DNA of 64,000 nt from Rhynchopus sp. YZ270_cl-10 (taxonomy: Eukaryota > Euglenozoa > Diplonemea > Diplonemida > Diplonemidae): NCBI GenBank assembly GCA_964035575.1, contig OZ037888.1, positions 1,240,001-1,304,000 on the forward strand. Reading direction: 5' to 3'. Below, one piece after another: positions 43,086 through 54,987 of this stretch. Each line of letters opens with the position of its first letter. Position 1 is the stretch's first letter. The notes under the pieces are model-generated. The model did no database searches. It saw only the letters and a list, made by a program, of their open reading frames with translations, and was not told the origin of the DNA. The position numbers and the translations under genes were made by a program.

Positions 43086-44141
43086 TCTTTTGTGTGCGTT
43101 ATGTTTGAGTGTAAACGTTCACCCCCCCTTCCCAACCCAACCCTTTGACGAAAATGAAATGCGTGAAGTGTCCATTCAGAACAAAAATGAAATACCCCCC
43201 CCTTCTTTGTTTATTCGTTGTTTGTTGTTTGTTGATCGCATCCATTTTTTTTTTTTCAAACCCCAAAAGTCCCGAAAACCCCGAAAAACCCGCGTCCTGA
43301 AGTACGGTGGAGAGGTGGAGCACAAGGGGGGAAGGGGAAAACGGTAAAACTCATGACCACCGACGAGCGCGTCTTTCATTTCCAGACGTATTGCATACTC
43401 GTACAAAATAAAAAAAACAAAAAATTAAAAAACACACACAGACTGCCTTTTGGCAACTACACTAACAGATTATCAACAACAAAAGCGATAATCCCCCCCT
43501 GTTCTTTCCCACCATTTTAGTAATGCTTTTGAGGCCAACGAAAGCTCTCAATGCTTGGAACGAAACCTGCTCCGCACCCTCCCCTCCCCTCATCGTACGA
43601 TCTTTCTTCAGTGCCTTGCGTCCTCCAATGTACGGTGAGGCGTATGCACGTTCACCTACTCTTTCTTTCAGAAGCGTTTTCCTATTTTATTGTCAAGATG
43701 GGAGCAGTTTCCCCGAAGTGGTGCCAGCATTTTTTTTAAAGATAGTTTTTTTGTAGTTTTTTTGTGAAGTCTTTTTTTTGCGACAAAATTTGGTACATTT
43801 TAGGGCAAGCAAAAAAAAGTCGTTTTTTTTAAGTTTTCCTTCGATCACATCAGAGAAAAGAGATAGTTTCACCTCCCTCCCGGGGCTTGCATTTTTGAGA
43901 CAACTGCCTTGCAAAGGTTGTAGGGGAGGAAATGAAAACGTAAACCTGAGTGTGCCCGAATTTTTTGTGAGAGCGATGTAAACACAACACAACTTCTCCA
44001 CAGAAAAGTTTTTTGATTGTGCTCCTAAACACTCCACAAAAATCCGGTGCCATCAACGGAAAAAAAATTCTTTTTCTGATTTCGTTTCTTTCTTTATCAG
44101 ACTAGCTTAAACTCAGATATCAGTTTCTATTTTTAAAAATT

Positions 44142-44190
44142 AAGGTGGCTAAGCACGAGCTTGGTTCGTCTTATAGGCTTTTGTTTTGTT
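44142..44190 (+). repeat. Dispersed hairpin repeat, copy 4 (shortened)
   Basis: AAGGTGGCTAAGCACGAG then CTTGGTTCGTCTTATAGG. Degenerate relatives follow at 44531-44575 and 44688-44745. Confidence 0.5.
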
Positions 44191-45009
44191 CACCCAACAG
44201 TTTTCTGTTGCGTTTTTTTTTTAAATACTCGTTACGCGCATAGAAGCTTGCGCTGCGTACTTCGCCGTACCCAGCGGTTTATTTTTTTTTTCATTCAGCG
44301 TATCAGATGTACTGGCTGTACCCTACTTTTTGCAAAAAACAAAAGATTCTTTTTATATTTACAAAAGAGGAGACACTGGTGGATAAAACTCCATCTTTCG
44401 ATTGAAAAAATAATATCTTAATTTCATTCAGCGTTTCAGATGTCAACCCCGAATTTTTTTTTTCGAGTTGTTCTTCATTTCTTGTCGTCTCGCATGTGGG
44501 CTTCTGCTTGGTGATACCTAACCACCCGTGTACTGGTGACTGAGCACAGAGAGCTAGGGGGTCATTTTCACCAACTATTCTCTTTGTATTTTGAAAGGTG
44601 CCACGAAGTACTTTTGAGAGGCATCTTACCCTCCTATACAAACCCAATAAAAACCTTTGTGAATGTGTTCTTTTTCTAATGTGTGCTTTAAGGTGAAAGC
44701 GTGAGGCTTTTTTGTTCATCTTAAGATTTTCTTCTTCTTCTCTATTTTCTTTTTTTTTTCGAATTCACTAAAACAGAAAAAAAACATAAAAACTGTTTTT
44801 TTTTAACGGTCTTTTTAGGCCATCTTGGTTGGGTTGATTACTTCCTACAACTCACCTGAGATTTTTGCGAGGGATATTATGAAGGGAATTATTAGTTAGC
44901 AGTTTGATAGATGATAGAACTTTGCTGTCTTGTGCACCGTTTCTTCCTTTGAGTCGTTTTACCGAAACCTAAAAAAATTCCACTCAGATTCCACCCAATG
45001 AGTTAACGC

Positions 45010-45228
45010 TTATTGGGCTGAGAGGGAGGCAGTTGACCGAAACGAAAACTAACGCTAGCAATAGCAGTGGTTCTTTGGATGAAACAGGTCAACCGAGCGA
45101 TAGCACACAAGACTTGGTCTGGTGCAAGCCCGCAGGAGTATCTGCCCTATCAGCTTTTGACGGTAGTGTAGTGGACTACTGTGGCTGTAACGGGTAACGG
45201 GGAATTAGGGTTCGATTCCGGAGAGGGG
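45010..45228 (+). rRNA. Fragment of small-subunit (18S-type) rRNA
   Basis: 45141-45227 carries strings of the conserved 5' domain of eukaryotic 18S rRNA in the right order: CTGCCCTATCAGCTTT, CGGTAGTGTAGTGGACTAC, GGCTGTAACGGGTAACGG and GGAATTAGGGTTCGATTCCG then GAGAGG. The match stops abruptly at about 45228, where an rRNA gene would go on with AGCCTGAGA. Upstream bases back to about 45010 may belong to the variable part of the same domain. No other rRNA is seen nearby, so this is an isolated piece, not an rDNA unit. Start coordinate is approximate. Confidence 0.7.
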
Positions 45229-45929
45229 GTTGATTATGTGCGCGTTCAGCTCTTAAGTTGTCTTCAAGACAGTCGTAATATTGTTTTTTTCTTTTGTGGT
45301 TGCACACCTTCGCAGATGCGTTTTTTGCAATTTCTTTTTCTCGCGAAGTTGTTGTGCAGATAGCCATTGCACAGAGAGGCTCAGTCATCATTGTTTTCTC
45401 TCTCTTTATTTGTCACAGAAAAAGACTTCAAGCAAAAAACCTGCGGAGAGGCCTTTCTTTTCTTTATATTAAGGGTGACTTCAGCCTCTTCATTGCTCAA
45501 AGATTCCTCTTATCGAAACATTTCTCACCTTCGTCACTAGACCGTCAGCCCAGAGTCAAGAGGCTCTGCCACCTCTTGGGGGAAGAGTGCGGGCTGTGTC
45601 CCCAGGAAAGGTGGTAGTTTTTTTTAACAGATTTTTTTATTTTAGTAAACACGTAGTATTTGACAAAATGCTCGAGACCCTCGTGAAAAGTCGCGCGTCT
45701 GCGTATCCCGCTCCCCGCTTGTTTCCCCCTCTTTTCCCCCCTGTGCTCCACGACACTTTCTGTACTTCAGGCAAACACAACCATATCGTAAATCAAGTCG
45801 AAGAAAAAAAAAAAAAAATGGTGGAAGCGAACAACAAACAACTTTTACTTTTTTCCCCCCCGTTTATAGTCTTTTGAGCAACAAGCAAAGAGGAACGAGT
45901 CTCTCGAGCATTTTTTATTTTCATATTTT
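45229..45929. other. Non-coding
   Basis: AT-rich with CT runs; no gene seen. Confidence 0.4.
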
Positions 45930-46269
45930 TGAGGTGATCCAGCGCACACTTTTCCACACTTTTTCACACCGTGAAAACGTGTGAAAACAAGTGAAAACGT
46001 GTGAAACCAAGGTGAAAATGTGTGAAATTAAGTGAAAATATGTGAAACCAAGTGAAAATATGTGAAACCATGTGAAAACGCCAAGTTTTTTTTCTGGAGG
46101 AATCCACTCAGAGTGCGTGAAGCAGTTTTTTTTTCACTTTCGTACACACTTATTCACACCGTGAAACCATGTGAAAATGTGTGAAACCAAGTGAAAATGT
46201 GTGAAACCAAGTGAAAATATGTGAAACCAAGTGAAAATGTGTGAAAAAGCGTGAGACTGGATCACCTCA
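45930..46269. mobile_element. Miniature inverted-repeat element A, 340 bp
   Basis: Ends TGAGGTGATCCAG (45930-45942) and its exact reverse complement (46257-46269), flanked by ATTTT on both sides (5-bp duplication). The interior is two runs of tandem GTGAAAATGTGTGAAACCAA-like units, split by a unique stretch near 46080-46150. Confidence 0.65.
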
Positions 46270-46289
46270 ATTTTGCGCGCGCGCACTTT

Positions 46290-46395
46290 TGGGTGATCTA
46301 TGAACGGGGAGAGATTTTTTTACTAGCTCTCAGTAAGCTCTCACAGGCTCTCACAGCCTGTTAGGTGTCCCACGGAGACGATCATAGATCACCCA
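46290..46395. mobile_element. Miniature inverted-repeat element B, 106 bp
   Basis: Ends TGGGTGATCTATGA (46290-46303) and its exact reverse complement (46382-46395), flanked by ACTTT on both sides (5-bp duplication). The interior has three CTCTCA-type units. Ends resemble element A (both TG-GGTGATC), so the two probably use the same transposase. Confidence 0.7.
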
Positions 46396-48852
46396 ACTTT
46401 ATTTTGAGGTCGCCAAACCAAGAAAAAAAAAAAATTGCGCTCCCTTTTAAACTATTGTTTCATTGTGGTCTTAAAAATACCGAATGTTTTGGGACACTGT
46501 CCAAAAAGCCACACTGAGTGGGCCAGACTGTTCTTATACCAAACAAGGTGGAACAGTGTTACCCTCCTTAGAGATGGCTTCCTTTTCAAATAACTGTATC
46601 AAGAATCTCAAATTTGAACAAAAGTTTTTTTTTCCTCAATTTTATTTCGTTTTAAGCGCCTTCTTTGGCGCGCAATTATAACAAAACAATGCGCAGAGAG
46701 ACGGGGCAAACCTGCTTTCAAAACATACGCATAATATGGCACTGTTCCGCAAGGAAAAACACATTAACCATTATTTCGAATATGAATTTTAGTTTCACCT
46801 TTTCCAAGTTATTTGACACTCTTGAGTAGCAATGCGAACAAAAAAAGCGGTTTTTTCGTTCATTGAAAGTCGGAAAAGAAAGAATAGTTTTCACAAAGAT
46901 TAGAGCACGTATCGGGGTGTTTTTTTTCACTACAAAACCCGCACCGCTTTAGTTCAGATTCACAACCAAAACGTTTAATTCAAATAAAGCAGTTATATGA
47001 CCCAAAAGACACCAGATGCGTCCTATTTTGTCAGTAAATGCACCCGGATGGCACAAAAGCGTTTGGAGGACTAACAACCTTCTGAGAACGTTTTTCTCTT
47101 ATTTCTGTGTTCATTTATCATTTCATGCTCAGAGCATTACAGAGTTAAAAGCATAGTTTTCTTTTGTTCTTTTATTTATCTCACCGATGAACAGTGAGGC
47201 GTTTGCACTTTTTTTGGTGCATGTGTTGACCCTCTCAAATACTTTCAATTCTTTGAACTGAAAGTATATGAATCCAAACTTTTTTAATCTAAGACGTGCA
47301 GATGTGAGGCAACAATATATTTGAACTTTCCCCTCACTTCCCTGAGTCTGTCGCAAATTTCATTTACCAAGGATCCCGAGCCTGTGTGTGTGCTCAAGAC
47401 GCATAGTTAAGTTGACTCCTGATAGGAGGGTGGAGGGGGTGGGCAACGTGCTTCGTGCTTTTAATGTGAGAGGGGTTCTTTATGAAAAACAAGTAATTGC
47501 TATCGGAAAAAAAACGGGGTGTGATGTGGAACTCCATCCTGTAGAAATAATCTACAGCACGTCCAGCATTCTGCTCTTCTGCAGGTATGTTAACGCTCTT
47601 CGTACGCTGCCAGATCCACTGGGACGCCAGCATCTGAAACGTTCAAGAAGGGGCGCTGTCCTCTCCGTCCAGCACCATCTGCTCGATAGCGTTGTTGGAC
47701 GTCGGCTCGGTAGGCTCGGCGTGTTCCAGCTCGTTTTTGTCCACAGGCTCCCCACATTGTCGTCGTCGTTGGAGTGCGGAAGAAGCACAGAATGCACAGA
47801 CTACAACACATCGATCACACCAGGCACATCAGCACCTCCAGCAAATCGCCAGGATGCTACGGTGGTTTCGAAAATCGCGCGGGGTTTTCCACAGCACACC
47901 CCGTTTTTTTCTTAGCAATTACTTGTCCTTGTTGTTATTGTTGTTTTCAACCACCTTCCTTCAACCCTTGTGGGATCAGTCGTTATTTTTTCGCGAAAAC
48001 ATGAAATTACACATTTCAAGAGAACAAATTAAAAAGGGTCCTTATTTGCATTTTTGGGCTCCGCCCGTGCAGTGGTGGGGTCAATCTCGAAAATTGGACA
48101 ATTTTTTGACCACTTAAATTTTGAGAAATATGAGCCCGGTTGCTTATACGTGGGGCCCATTTTCGGCTAAAATTTTCCTCAAAATCTGGTTTTGTAAAAT
48201 TGACCCTTTACTCCCCCCCCCCACATCGATTTCAATACTATACCTTACTTCACCTACGGTTGCCCTTACAGGGGGGTGAAGGAAGGTAAGTTGAAAAAAC
48301 AAAAAGAAAAAAAATATTATTGCAAACCAACTCCAACCCCTTTGCTTTGCTTCTTCTCTCTCTTTTTTTTTCTTTCCCTCTCTTGTATTTTTTGGTCATG
48401 TTTCGTTTCGTCTACGTCAATTCTTCTATTGTTTTTATTCTTTTTTTGAGTGTACAATGTGCCGCCTTCAACAGAACATTTATGTCGCTTTTTTGGTGCC
48501 GTTTTTTTTTGCCATATCCACTGCGATTGAAGACCATGATGTGTGATGTACGCAACCACTTTTTCAAAGTCTTTCATTTCCTTTTTGTTCACGTGCCCAG
48601 TTCGTGAGTTGAGGCTAGACTATATCTTACAAACTGTTCTTTGTTGCATGGTTGGGGGTCCACCCACGGTGCACCGGTCATGTACCAAAGGTACACTGTT
48701 CACGAGAGGACTTTTGTATTTCGATTAATTTTTTTGTGCAGAAACTTTGTTTAGACGTGTATTGCTTCCCATGCATTCAAAGCGCAACCATCTTTGTTAT
48801 GCAAACACAGCCATGATGGGAGCAAAAGCTTGCCTTTTATTTTGGTGATTTT
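46396..48852. other. Non-coding, with one inverted-repeat element
   Basis: AT-rich. Holds the inverted repeat 47489-47926 listed below and a weak palindrome near 48241-48290. No gene recognised. Confidence 0.4.
47489..47926. repeat. Inverted-repeat unit of 438 bp with GC-richer core
   Basis: Arm 47489-47530 and the reverse complement of 47888-47926 share ACAAGTAATTGCTA, AAAAAAACGGGGTGTG and TGTGGA. The core (47570-47850) has coding-like composition; on the minus strand it reads an acidic stretch (EPVDKNELEHAEPTEPTS) before a stop. It could be a gene piece captured by a miniature element. No clear target duplication. Confidence 0.45.
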
Positions 48853-48905
48853 TGATGACTAAGCGCAGAGAGGCTTAGGTTCATCCTCCCAACTTTTCTT
48901 TCTTT
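48853..48905 (+). repeat. Dispersed hairpin repeat, copy 5
   Basis: GATGACTAAGCGCAGAGAGG then CTTAGGTTCATCCTCCCAAC and a pyrimidine tract. Confidence 0.6.
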
Positions 48906-50955
48906 TTTACGATACTGAAATAAATAGTATACAAGTTGCCCCTCCCCATTCCCCCCCCCCATGGGCCTCCACCCACCCTGTTACCTGTGTTACGTACTAG
49001 TCCTCTCCGGAAGCCAGGGGACAGTGCAGGTAAAGAAAAAAAAAAGGGGGCAGCAGTCTTCGGACAGGTGCGTAGCGACACCTCCCTTGCGAGCTCACAG
49101 AAGTCGTTCATAATTTTTGTGTTGACAGGTCTAGGTTTTAGTTTTTGAAAAGACAAGTAGTGGCCAAAGACTGTTTGATAATAGCAACAGTGGTTAAAAC
49201 TCTTTACATCTCAGAGGGTCTTGCACTGACGATGTCCCCCTCTGATACTACCAATGTATGCAGTTAGGACTGAAACATGATGTACTGAATTTCTAACCAA
49301 CTACTTTATTTTCTCACGTGACCCCTTTAACCCACCCTATCCCCCAAACTTTGATGATGCAACTTTTGTGTATATTACAGCACTCGAATGCATAAACAAC
49401 AAATAAAAGCGACTTTCCAGAGTTGAGGACGACCTCCGTCTATATCTTTTAAGTACAATAGCCTTCGGGCGACATTGAGTACAGATCCTGCACTAGCAGG
49501 TGATTGTCGACACAACAAAAAAACACACAATTTTTTTTTAGCGTCAGTGCTGCCAGCGGCGTTTTGCACTATCAACTTCTGTTTTCTTTGTATTTTGTAA
49601 ACCATTCGGAAACCTTCTGTCAGATGTTATGGGGAAAGCAACGCCAAGGCGTAAAAGGGTGTGTGGCGTAAATTATGTTTTTTTTTTTTTTGGGACTGTC
49701 AGAACGTTGGGAGTGCCGAAACTAAGTGAGGAATATTTCCCAACATGAGCACAGTTTTTTTTTTTTTTTTGACATATTTGCGTACACAACGCTGCTGTTC
49801 ATACCAATCTCACGGAAAATAGCGAGTGGTGGTGGGTGTGTCTGGTAACTAATAGGGGTAGTTCTTGCGCAGAATATGCCCTAACGTGTGTGCGTGCCTG
49901 CATTCACTTTTTTTTTCAATGCAACGGAGGAGAGGTGCTGGCCGATCTTTACATTTGTGGAAAGGCCTCTTGAAGGCGTTCCCGCTCCTTTTATTATTCA
50001 TTTTTTGTGCATGAAGCATTTATTTTTCTTTTTCTACGTTTTGCAAAACATTCCAAAAAAAAAGCAAGGGTGCATTTGTCGCACCCTCTTTGCTTTCTTT
50101 TCGTTTCATTTAAGAAAAGAAAGTACATGAAATAATTCATTTTTTGGGCAAAATTTACTATTTTTCTCCTTTGACACAACTGTTCCAGCAATATTTTCTC
50201 AAATATTTGCGTGTTGTGGATGCCTACTGCCTCACATTTTTTTCCAGCAACGAGTTTTGCTTCCTCTCTTTAGGTCACACATAAAAAAAGAAAACACAAA
50301 AAAAAGTCCACAAAGCGCGGCGGAAAAACAAATAAAAAAGCGTACCTTTATTATTCATTACCCCTTCTGCGCGGCACCAACTGTTGACTGATAGTACCGC
50401 ATGTAATTTTTTGCATTTAAATTATGGAACCGCCAAATCTGGAAGGTTTTAATTAATCTACCATTGCTTTCCGCAAACGCGCAGCTGTGACACGCGCCGC
50501 ACTCCTCCAACAGAAAGTCACACACACCCGTGGTTACTTTAGCAGGTCGAAAAAGGTTTCGGTTCCGCAGGCGAATTAAATAATTATTTCGGATTTTTGG
50601 TGTGACCTATACAGGGGTAGTGGTATACCTTAGAAGGACCTTTTTTACACCTTTTTTTTAGAAAAATCATACTAATTTTTCAGATTTTTATTGCCCAAAA
50701 TCCGATTCTATAAATTAAACGGTCATAAATTATAGGCGTGGCTGTACGCGTATGAGCGTTCAATGCACCTCCGTGTTCGCCGTGCGCTGGACTTGAATAC
50801 CCGTACTATTCAGGGAAGATATTTTACACCATATTTATTCTCTGCGTCCACTGATGTCCGTAGGTTTTTGTACTTGCAGCTACAGGCATCTTAATTGCTT
50901 TTTAGTGACCCTTTCTTTTGAAACCGACACACCAACGAACACCACAGATCACACT
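48906..50955. other. Non-coding
   Basis: Homopolymer-rich DNA without a credible gene. The last part (about 50780-50955) is shared with the DNA ahead of copy 2 of the following gene array. Confidence 0.45.
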
Positions 50956-50983
50956 CTTTCCCTTCTCCCCTGTCCCTTCCAAG
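50956..50983 (+). promoter_or_regulatory. Probable spliced-leader acceptor, secreted-protein copy 1
   Basis: A CT-rich tract ending in CCCTTCCAAG at 50983, seven bases before the ATG; the CATCACA between AG and ATG is the same in all four copies. Confidence 0.5.
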
Positions 50984-50990
50984 CATCACA

Positions 50991-52157
50991 ATGCGCACGG
51001 CCACACTCCTGTGCCTGCTGTCTGCAGCAGTGCTCTCGGACGCAGTCTGTGAGACCGCGTGGAGCAAGGGTAGCAACGACGTCTGCATCATCACGCTGAA
51101 TGGCGTCAACAGGTGGGGGTGGACGAGCAAGGTGGACCAGGGTGCAACGGAACGCATGGAGATCTGGGCAGGTGCCGGACAGTGCGATACAAGCAAGGGC
51201 ACGCTGGTGGGCTACGCAGACGTGTCGTACCTGAACGACCGTGTGAAGGTGACGGTGTCGGGCCTTACTGCGCCGTGGGAGATGACCACATCACACCTCT
51301 GGGTGGGCGAGGACTACCTTCCCAAGAACGACAAAAACGGTAAGTACATCGCGGCACCAGGCCAATTGTCCGACCAACAGGCGAACAAAGCTGACTACGA
51401 CATGCACCACACCACCGCCTTCGTCTACGTTGCCCTGCACCTTGACGTCTGCGACACGGGTGCACCACCCACACCCCCTGTGTGCGACCCTGTGAACACC
51501 CACAATGCTGTTGTGCGCGACATGTGGCGCCCCTCGGACTCCAACACACTCAGCGCAAACGACGTCTCCGAGCTGATGAAGGGGTGGCGCTTCAACGAGG
51601 ACGAGGTCACAATGTCGGACTTCCCGCCTGCTCTGCTGCTGCCTGGTGTGCAGGCGTTCTTCCCTGATCAGAACGAGGGTGTGCCGGAGGGCAGCCAGAA
51701 CAGTGTGAAGTGCCCTGAGAACTGCGACGACAAGCCGTGCGAAGTCATCACTGTTGTGTACCACTGCCCGCCGTGCTCTGGTCCGACGAACGGCGGGTTC
51801 CCTTCGTCGATGCCTGCTCACGGGTGGAAACCGGGACAGTGCGCACCACGCTTTGCGTACCCGACAGACACAGGGAAGCATCCCACGGTTTCGTTCAGGA
51901 AGCTTGTGGCTGCAGGCGAAGTCGAGGAGTTCCCTGAGACCACAGGCATTCTGTCCAACTACGCGATCTTCGTGCGCCAGGGTGCTGAGGACTGCACCGG
52001 ACATCTCCAGTCCGACGTCTGCACCGCAAGTTCCGAGTGCCGCTGGCTCGATGGTGAGTGCCTTTCGAACTGGTGCGTCGCACTGCCGCCTGGCGGACAC
52101 AACCTTCCTCCGGCACCGTGCTCCCCATGTGCACAGACAGTCCCGACAGACGCGTAG
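50991..52157 (+). CDS. Secreted Cys-rich beta-domain protein, copy 1
   Basis: 388 residues with a signal peptide (MRTATLLCLLSAAVLSDA). Residues about 24-155 carry the pattern WAGAGQCDTSKGTLVG, then SHLWVG, then APGQ, which I recall from a domain in secreted bacterial proteins (AGAGQC...THLYVG...APGQ); exact family name not known to me. The rest has about 18 Cys in groups, including HCPPCSG, and a CTASSECRWLDGECLSNWC module near the C-terminus, suggesting disulphide-bonded extracellular modules. No membrane anchor is seen. This is the most divergent copy: NDKNGK where the others have NDNGE, and Asn for Asp in NGVNRW. Function unknown. Confidence 0.75.
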   Translation: MRTATLLCLLSAAVLSDAVCETAWSKGSNDVCIITLNGVNRWGWTSKVDQGATERMEIWAGAGQCDTSKGTLVGYADVSYLNDRVKVTVSGLTAPWEMTTSHLWVGEDYLPKNDKNGKYIAAPGQLSDQQANKADYDMHHTTAFVYVALHLDVCDTGAPPTPPVCDPVNTHNAVVRDMWRPSDSNTLSANDVSELMKGWRFNEDEVTMSDFPPALLLPGVQAFFPDQNEGVPEGSQNSVKCPENCDDKPCEVITVVYHCPPCSGPTNGGFPSSMPAHGWKPGQCAPRFAYPTDTGKHPTVSFRKLVAAGEVEEFPETTGILSNYAIFVRQGAEDCTGHLQSDVCTASSECRWLDGECLSNWCVALPPGGHNLPPAPCSPCAQTVPTDA

Positions 52158-52747
52158 AGGAGAGATGTGGCGGAAAGAGTAAAAGTCAAAAACGTAGAGC
52201 CCCGACTCCTCCCCTTTTTTTATTTGGATTTTTTTGATTTGATTTATATGCACACTTTTCCTCATTTCCGGTTTCCGGTCACGCCCTTCCCTACCATTTT
52301 CTTTTCTTTTCTTTTCTTTTTTTTTCTTTGAACAACATATCCTCCTTTTTTTTTGTGCTCACGTATTTCACATTGCTGTAAGTATGGTATTTTTTTGTTC
52401 TTTTTTTCCCCTTTAGTTTTTCCAACTATGTTATCTTTTAGACGAGAATACCAATGACATAGTAGCTGGGGATTTTATACAAGAAACGCAATAAAGAAAC
52501 ATACAAACACACAGCAGCAGCAAAAATGCGCAACACACAAAATATAAAAAAAGAGAGATCGACCTCTCTGTCCACTCATGGGCAATGCAGTGTTTTTCTA
52601 ATCGGGGATTTCTTTTTCATCTTTTCAGCGTGTTTTTTCCCCTCTTTTTTTATCATCCACACCCCTCCCTCCTCCCCCCTCCCTCCCTTGCTCCCGAATG
52701 GTGTCGTGTCACAATGCAATAGAGTTGCAGCATGCGTTATAGAGGTG

Positions 52748-52773
52748 TTTTGATGGATTTATGACCATCAAAA
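52748..52773. repeat. Conserved small hairpin, copy 1 spacer
   Basis: TTTTGATGG and CCATCAAAA form a 9-bp stem; the loop differs from later copies while the stem is kept. Confidence 0.5.
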
Positions 52774-53931
52774 TCTATGACCACCATTCACCTCCCTCGT
52801 CTCCCTTCGAAACTCACTGACACGAAACGAAGTGTACTTTTTTGTTTACAATTGTTTACAATCAAATGTAGCAGTTTGATAATGCAAGAAAACGGTTTTT
52901 TTTGCTGTAGATTTTTGCTGTGAGGGGTTTGTGTGGGGGCAGTGTAGTTGCTTCCCCCCTCCCGACCCTCTCTTTTCGCAAATATACGCCTTTAATCTGG
53001 TATTGTGGCGGTCTTTTTGTGACAGTTGCTAGATGGGGAATAGGAGCAAATCTGCGATGAAGGTTTTGTGTGTGTGATTATACATAAAAACCCTTTGTCA
53101 GCGTATTACGACTCCGTGAGGGCCGAACTTGCTATCGTAAAGCAAAGGAACGTAAATGACCACCACTTTCAAGAAAAGCACTTCTAATAGGCAAAACGCT
53201 ATCAACAAATGCCATTCATCTTGCAATTTCAAAAAAGAACTAGTATCCGCGCAGTTGAAATTCGTTGTTCTTGTCTCCTCAATGTTTAGCTGGCTGCTCT
53301 GACGCAACTCAGACTTTTTTTTGTTTTCAAACACTAACAAAAATATGCAGTCAGTAAAAACCTGAGGGACATCATTTTTTATTGGTAAACACAGCTAAGT
53401 TTTTCCTCACCCCCTTTTTTTTGAGTTTTCCTTTTCCAAAAGATTTTTCATCTTTTACAAACGAGGTGTGGTGTGTTTTTTTCTCCCTACAAAAAACACA
53501 CACAAAGTACACATGCCTCCCCCTGCTGTCTCCCCTTATGAGGGCGGCACCACACCCCTTTTGACCATCAATAGGTAGCACTTAATCATTTGTTTAAACA
53601 ATTCCGATATTGAGTGCAGACCCTAGTTACCCACCAAGGTGGGTACTTAGGTGCATTACCGAAGCGAAAAACAAAACAAAAAACGTGCCCACTCCATGCA
53701 TGCGGCTAACTTGGATTGGAACAGGAGATCTGAAAAATCTCGTATTTATTTCTACGCTTACAGGCACTGCAATAGCAAATAACACCGCACCCTAACTCCC
53801 TTCCTTTTTTCTCTTCTGGGCAGAACCACACTTCACCGGTGTGCGTTTCACCACAAAGGTCACACAACCTCTCCTTACCTATGAAGCTTCGTGCGCACCG
53901 ACCAGCGGTGAAAATCTTGGGCAGTAAGCCG

Positions 53932-54762
53932 GGAAAACTCGGGCTTAATTAATTTTGCGCAGAGCAAGCCCGGGTTTACCCGGGCTTAAGCCTGGGTTTT
54001 CCCCGGGTTTAACTTTTCTGGGGTGGGGCTGCCCCACCCCTCTCGGGGGGTGTAGCCTCAGGGTGCAGCCCGGGGTAGTCAGTCGCCGAAACGAAACTCT
54101 GTTGACAGAAAACAACAAAGTCAGTAAAGAAAACACACACGTCTATACTCAAAGGTTACCCACACCCAGAGCGCGACTCAATTGGTCAAACGCCGAAGGA
54201 AGAGGAAGCATGCATCATGGCGAAATAATAAATGTAGCGTACCGTGCGCCTGCGGCGCAAGATTGCAACCCACCCTTCCCATGACATAGTTTGGCTGTAA
54301 AAATGTGCAATTTTAATCGCAATTTTTTGAAATGTTGCGTACGGTGGCTTCGCTTTGGGTGCCATGACCGCCCTTTCTTTGTTATAAATGTATTGTGGCT
54401 ACTGACAATTCGCGCCTGGTGCACGAATTGCTCTCAATGAAGTGCTGAATTAGATAACTGAGGAATTTTCATATTCCGCCGGAAGCACCAACTTGAGCTG
54501 GTTGGGGACCCGGGCTCGACCGAGTTTCAGCGTAAACCCCCAAAACCTATAATATCCCCTGCGGAGGGGAAATTTTTTTTTTGGGCTGACCGAGCCAGCC
54601 CCTCGTGGGCGGAATTCTCTATACAACCCTGGGTTTGCAGAAAATTTCTTTACCAGTATTTTAATTATTTTCACAAAAAAAACCAAGCCTGGGTACAAAC
54701 CCGGGCTTCGAATTAATTTTGCTAGCTGGGGGAGCCCGGGATTTTCAACCCTGGCTTAACAG
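53932..54762. repeat. GC-rich inverted-repeat unit, possible mobile element
   Basis: The left end (CAGTAAGCCGGGAAAACTC then GGGCTTAATTAATTTTGC) and the reverse complement of the right end (CTGTTAAGCCAGGG, AAAATCCCGGGCT, AGCAAAATTAATTCG) share their parts in order. Each arm also contains its own CCCGGG palindromes. It is absent from the other spacers of this array. No target duplication found. Confidence 0.5.
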
Positions 54763-54987
54763 TGTTCGGTTTTGCTACCTTGGGCTGGGAGTGCCCTCTA
54801 TATTGCCTCCAAGATGGGACACTTGGGAAAGCGCGGATGTGACCAGGACTTGAATACCCGCACTACTCAGGGAAGAAATTGTACACCATATTTATTCTCT
54901 GCGTCCATGTGGAATGTTGACAGGCATCTTAATTGCTTTTTAGTGACCCTTTCTTTTGAAACCGACACACCAACGAACACCACAGAT

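Larger units (their letters stand above)
42390..45009. other. Non-coding, homopolymer-rich
   Basis: A and T runs, several copies of the dispersed hairpin (43035, 44142, 44531, 44688), a GTTGTTGTCGAAACAACAA palindrome near 42627-42645. No gene seen. Confidence 0.5.

Noticed and set aside
44142-44175. tRNA-derived repeat (GGCTAAGC and GGTTCG)
   Set aside because: The two box-like strings are too close together for a pol III internal promoter; other copies of the repeat lack the second string.
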